From positions 248,001 through 312,000 of the forward strand of contig NZ_JACHJO010000008.1 of assembly GCF_014203695.1 (NCBI RefSeq): a stretch of DNA of 64,000 nt, read 5' to 3'. This document shows positions 60,561-64,000 of this stretch, in pieces. The position numbers and the translations under genes were made by a program. This DNA comes from Nocardiopsis algeriensis (GTDB taxonomy: Bacteria > Actinomycetota > Actinomycetes > Streptosporangiales > Streptosporangiaceae). How positions within the stretch are numbered: the first letter of the stretch is position 1; the number at the start of each line of letters is the position of its first letter. The notes below the pieces were generated by a model that saw only the letters and a list, made by a program, of their open reading frames with translations, was not told where the DNA came from and searched no databases.

Positions 60561-62894
60561 TCAGGCCTCCACCGGTGCCACGCCTCGCGGCGGCTCGTAG
60601 GCGCGTACCGGCGGGACCGGTCCCTCGAACGGCTCCACGCGCACCCGCACCAGCTGCCCCGTGCAGCCCTGCCCCAGCGACGAGGTCCCCTCGTCCACCG
60701 CCAGAGCGTTCGGGTTGCCGTGCACGCACGTGGCCGCCTCCTGCTCCGACGGGTCGAACCACGCCCCCGTCGACAGCTGCACCACGCCCGGGCGCAGGGC
60801 GTCGCTCACCACCAGCCCCGCCAGGCACGACCCCGACGGCCCGGTCACGCGCACCACGTCGCCCTCCGCGACCCCGCAGGCCTCGGCGTCGCGCGGGTGC
60901 ATCCGCAGCGGCGACCGCCCCCGGACCTTCTGCGCCCTGCTGTGGGCGCCCATCTCCTGCTGGCTGTGCATGCTTCCGCGCGGCTGGTTGGCCACCAGCA
61001 CCAGCGGCAGCTCCGGCTCCTCCTCCAGCACCGGCCCCGGCAGCCACACCGGATGCCCCGGGCAGTCCTCGTACCCGAACGACGCGATCGTCTCCGAGAA
61101 CAGCTCGATCCGCCCGCTCGGCGTCCGCAGCGCCTTGCCCTCCGGGTCGGCGCGGAACTCGCCCAGCAGCGCCTCGTCCTCCACACGCCCCGGCATCTCC
61201 AGCCGGCCGCGCTCCCAGAACTCGTCGAAGTCGGGCACCTCCAGCCCGCGCCGCGCCGCCATGGCCCGCCAGCGCCCGTAGGCCAGACGCATCCACTCCC
61301 CGCTGGTGCGCCCCTCGGTGAACTCCTCGCGCACGCCCAGCCGCTCGGCCAGGTCCGCGTAGGTGTCGTACTCGTCGCGCGCCTGCCCGTGCGGCTCCAC
61401 CGCCTTGCGCATCGCACGCAGCACCAGGTCGCCCTGGCTGCCCGTGACGTCGTCGCGCTCCAGCACCGTCGTGGCCGGGAGGACGATGTCGGCGTGCCGG
61501 GCCGTCGCCGTCCAGTGCGTCTCGTGCACCACCACGGTCTCCGGCCGCCCGAACGCCTCCGACAGCCGCGCCAGGTCCTGGTGGTGGTGGAACGGGTTGC
61601 CGCCCGCCCAGTACACGAGCCGGATGTCCGGATAGCGCCGGTCCTCGCCGTCGTAGCGGTAGCTCCCGCCCGGGTGCAGCAGCATGTCGGACACCTTGGC
61701 CACCGGGATGTAGGAGTCCACCGGGTTGTTGCCCTGCGGCATGCGCGGCAGTCCCAGCGGGGTGGCGCCGCCGCCGTAGTTGCCCATCGACCCGTAACCC
61801 GACGCGAACCCGCCGCCCGGCAGGCCCACCTGACCCAGGCAGCACGCCAGCGCCAGCCCCGCCCACAGCGGCTGCTCGCCGTACCGGGCGCGCTGCACCG
61901 ACCAGCCCACGTTGACCAGCGTGCGGCAGCGGGCCATCCGCCGGGCCAGGGCCCGCAGCTCGCCGGCCGCCACGCCGCTGATCGACTCCGCCCACTCGGG
62001 GGTGCGCTCCACCCCTCCGGGGCGGCCCTGCTCGTCGCGCTCGCCCAGCACGTAGGCGCGCAGCCGGTCCGCACCCACCGTGTACCGGTCCAGGAAGTCC
62101 GTGTCGGCCAGCCCCTCGGTGAACAGCACGTGCATCAGGGCCAGCATCACCGCCGTGTCGGTGCCCGGGGCCAGGGACAGCCATGCGGCCTTCACCCCGT
62201 CCGGGACGTCGTCGCGCAGCGGCGAGAGGGACACGAACTCCACGCCCGCCTCCGACGCCGCCCGCATCTGCGGTCCCGCCGTCTGCGCGCTCCGGCCGCC
62301 CGCGGCGATCCAGGTGTTGGACACCCGCAGCCCGCCGAAGGTCACCAGCAGCTCGGTGTGCTCGCGGATCTGCGTCCAGGCCGGCGCCCGGTGCAGCAGC
62401 CGGTTGGTCCCCGGCATGCCGATCAGGTGCGGCATCAGCACCTCCAGCGCCCCGTGGCTGTAGGTGGTGCGCGAGGCCGTGTAGCCGCCGATCGTGTTCA
62501 GGAAGCGGTGCAGCTGGCTCTGCGCGTGGTGGATCCGCCCCGCGCTGCCCCACCCGTAGGAGCCGCCGTAGATCGCCGCGTTCCCGTACCCCCGGCGCAC
62601 CCGGTCCAGCTCGCCCGCCAGCAGGTCCAGCGCGCGCGGCCACTCCACCTCGACGTACTCGTCACCGGGCGCGCCGCGCATCGGGTCCGGACCCGGGCCG
62701 TTCTCCAGCCACCGCCGCCGCACCGCCGGGCGCGCCACCCTCGACGCGTGGTGCTGGGCGCCGGGGGTGTTGCCGATCAGCGGGGAGGGAGCCGGGTCGT
62801 CCGGATCGGGCCGCGCCCCCACCACGCGGCCGTCCTCGACGACCACGCTGTAGCTGCCCCAGTGGGCACTTGTGGGGTACGAGGCTGTGGACAT
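60561..62894 (-). CDS. Molybdopterin-dependent oxidoreductase, BisC/TorA (DMSO reductase) type
   Basis: This is a 777-residue enzyme of the DMSO reductase family. HWGSYSVVVEDGRVVGARPD opens it; IYGGSYGWGSAGRIHHAQSQ contains the serine-type Mo ligand region seen in BisC/TorA. VNVGWSVQRARYGEQPLWAG, YWAGGNPFHHHQDL, HETHWTATARHADIVLPATT and the C-terminal molydopterin-binding domain (LVANQPRGSMHSQQEMGAHS) are present. There is no Tat signal and no iron-sulfur cysteine motif, so it should be cytoplasmic and resemble biotin/methionine sulfoxide reductases. ATG 62894 with AGGAGG upstream. Confidence 0.92.
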   Translation of the reverse strand: MSTASYPTSAHWGSYSVVVEDGRVVGARPDPDDPAPSPLIGNTPGAQHHASRVARPAVRRRWLENGPGPDPMRGAPGDEYVEVEWPRALDLLAGELDRVRRGYGNAAIYGGSYGWGSAGRIHHAQSQLHRFLNTIGGYTASRTTYSHGALEVLMPHLIGMPGTNRLLHRAPAWTQIREHTELLVTFGGLRVSNTWIAAGGRSAQTAGPQMRAASEAGVEFVSLSPLRDDVPDGVKAAWLSLAPGTDTAVMLALMHVLFTEGLADTDFLDRYTVGADRLRAYVLGERDEQGRPGGVERTPEWAESISGVAAGELRALARRMARCRTLVNVGWSVQRARYGEQPLWAGLALACCLGQVGLPGGGFASGYGSMGNYGGGATPLGLPRMPQGNNPVDSYIPVAKVSDMLLHPGGSYRYDGEDRRYPDIRLVYWAGGNPFHHHQDLARLSEAFGRPETVVVHETHWTATARHADIVLPATTVLERDDVTGSQGDLVLRAMRKAVEPHGQARDEYDTYADLAERLGVREEFTEGRTSGEWMRLAYGRWRAMAARRGLEVPDFDEFWERGRLEMPGRVEDEALLGEFRADPEGKALRTPSGRIELFSETIASFGYEDCPGHPVWLPGPVLEEEPELPLVLVANQPRGSMHSQQEMGAHSRAQKVRGRSPLRMHPRDAEACGVAEGDVVRVTGPSGSCLAGLVVSDALRPGVVQLSTGAWFDPSEQEAATCVHGNPNALAVDEGTSSLGQGCTGQLVRVRVEPFEGPVPPVRAYEPPRGVAPVEA

Positions 62895-62995
62895 GCGCTG
62901 CTTCCTCCTGGTATTCGCGGGGTTGCCTTCCACTGTATGTACCGCACGGTGCCATGATGGGCGGCGCACGAACGGTCGAGCGGAGGCGGATGGTC

Positions 62996-63943
62996 ATGGG
63001 CGCACTCAGGTCGCGGCGGTCGGTACTCGCGGTCCCCGCGTCCAACCCCCGGTTCGTCGAGAAGGCGCGGGGCCTGGACACCGACGCCTTCTTCCTCGAC
63101 CTGGAGGACGCCGTCGCCCCCTCGGAGAAGGAGGCCGCGCGCGCCAACGCCGTCGAGGCGCTGAACGCCGGCGGCTGGGGGGACCGGGTCAGGTCCGTGC
63201 GGGTCAACGACACCACCACCCGGTGGGCCTACCGCGACGTGGTCGCCGTGGTCGAGGGCGCCGGTGCCTGTCTCGACACGATCGTCCTGCCCAAGGTCAC
63301 CGCCCCGCGCGACGTCCAGTGGCTCGACATCCTCCTCACCCAGATCGAGCGCGCGACGGACCTGCCCGTGGGCCGCATCGGCATCGAGGCCCAGATCGAG
63401 GACGCCCGCGGCCTGGTGGAGGTCGACGCCATCGCCGCCTCCTCGCCCCGCCTGGAGACGCTCGTCTACGGGCCCGCCGACTTCATGGCCTCGCTCAACA
63501 TGAAGAGCCTCACCGTCGGCGAGCAGCCGCCCGGCTACGACACCGGCGACGCCTACCACCACGTCCTCATGCGCATCCTCACGGCCGCCCGGGCCTTCGG
63601 GCTCCAGGCGATCGACGGCCCCTACCTGCAGATCCGCGACACCGAGGCCTTCCGGCGCTCCGCCGCGCGCACCGCCGCCCTGGGCTACGACGGCAAGTGG
63701 GTGCTGCACCCCCTCCAGGTGGAGGGCGCCAACGAGGCCTACGCCCCGACCCAGGAGGACTACGACCGGGCCGAGCTCATCCTCGACGCCTACGCCCGCG
63801 CCACCGAGGTCGACCGGCGCGGCGCCGTCATGCTCGGCGAGGAGATGCTCGACGAGGCCTCCCGCAAGATGGCCCTGGTCGTCGCGGGCAAGGGCCGCGC
63901 CGCCGGGCTCACGCGCACGACGTCCTTCGAACCGGGCGCCTGA
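62996..63943 (+). CDS. CitE/HpcH-type lyase (citrate lyase beta-like CoA-ester lyase)
   Basis: A 315-residue TIM-barrel protein. RSRRSVLAVPASNPRFVEKA, AFFLDLEDAVAPSEKEAAR, RVNDTTTRWAYRDVVAVVEG, IEAQIEDARGLVEVDAIAA and GKWVLHPLQVEGANEAYAP are the CitE-family landmarks (Mg-binding E and D, and Arg for CoA esters). Stand-alone forms cleave malyl- or citramalyl-type CoA esters. I chose ATG 62996 with GGAGG 9 nt upstream; ATG 62990 is two codons earlier. Divergent from the molybdoenzyme gene, 101 bp apart. Confidence 0.9.
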   Translation: MGALRSRRSVLAVPASNPRFVEKARGLDTDAFFLDLEDAVAPSEKEAARANAVEALNAGGWGDRVRSVRVNDTTTRWAYRDVVAVVEGAGACLDTIVLPKVTAPRDVQWLDILLTQIERATDLPVGRIGIEAQIEDARGLVEVDAIAASSPRLETLVYGPADFMASLNMKSLTVGEQPPGYDTGDAYHHVLMRILTAARAFGLQAIDGPYLQIRDTEAFRRSAARTAALGYDGKWVLHPLQVEGANEAYAPTQEDYDRAELILDAYARATEVDRRGAVMLGEEMLDEASRKMALVVAGKGRAAGLTRTTSFEPGA

Positions 63944-64000
63944 ACACCCGGCGCTCCCCGCCTCCGGCCGGTCCGCCCCGACTCTGACGGACACCCCACC

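Overview
The window is high-GC actinobacterial chromosome. The order tuf, S10-spc-alpha ribosomal genes, secY, adk, map, infA, rpmJ, rpsM, rpsK, rpoA, rplQ, truA, rplM, rpsI, glmM is typical of Actinomycetota. An F420-dependent LLM oxidoreductase, a DUF1707 protein, DUF397/DUF5753 regulators and a 340-residue RpoA in the style of Streptomyces fit filamentous actinomycetes. A Nocardiopsis-like genus is my inference, not something the sequence proves. rpsD is not between rpsK and rpoA.

1-24,300 is the conserved core: the tuf 3' end, 22 ribosomal protein genes from rpsJ to rplO, secY-adk-map, a small DUF1707 membrane gene, infA-rpmJ-rpsM-rpsK-rpoA-rplQ, truA, a convergent proline-rich membrane protein gene, rplM-rpsI, glmM and a ROK sugar kinase. 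24,300-52,600 is general gene content. It holds an SDR/enoyl-CoA hydratase pair; a probable cell-surface pair (Stealth phosphotransferase and SGNH acyltransferase); an NCS1 permease; small membrane proteins; a rhodanese; a five-gene operon (DUF4178, DUF2617, Gly-rich peptide, DUF350, membrane aminopropyltransferase) behind what looks like an ECF sigma-factor promoter; an F420 oxidoreductase; a bifunctional NAD(P)HX repair enzyme; a TetR-controlled SRPBCC/methyltransferase pair; and a PrsW-like membrane protease.

53,000-57,450 is a clear foreign island. It is AT-rich with different codon use and is made of gene debris. It has a cut-off secreted toxin-like N-terminus, a start-less toxin-tip-like fragment 13 bp before a membrane protein gene, several more small membrane proteins (two of them paralogous, one with a PH-like domain and a frameshift in a T-run), and scraps of IS5-, IS30- and IS66-like transposases. 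I read it as a decayed polymorphic-toxin locus that kept its immunity-like genes.

57,450-64,000 returns to high GC. A divergent WhiJ/AbaA-type regulatory cluster (HATPase protein plus basic partner; XRE-DUF5753 plus DUF397) is followed by a DUF2795 peptide between REP-like hairpin repeats, a large cytoplasmic molybdopterin oxidoreductase, and a divergent CitE/HpcH-type lyase.

No tRNA, rRNA, CRISPR array or intact IS was seen. Several genes have a TAnnnT -10 box 6-7 nt before the start codon, which suggests leaderless transcripts.
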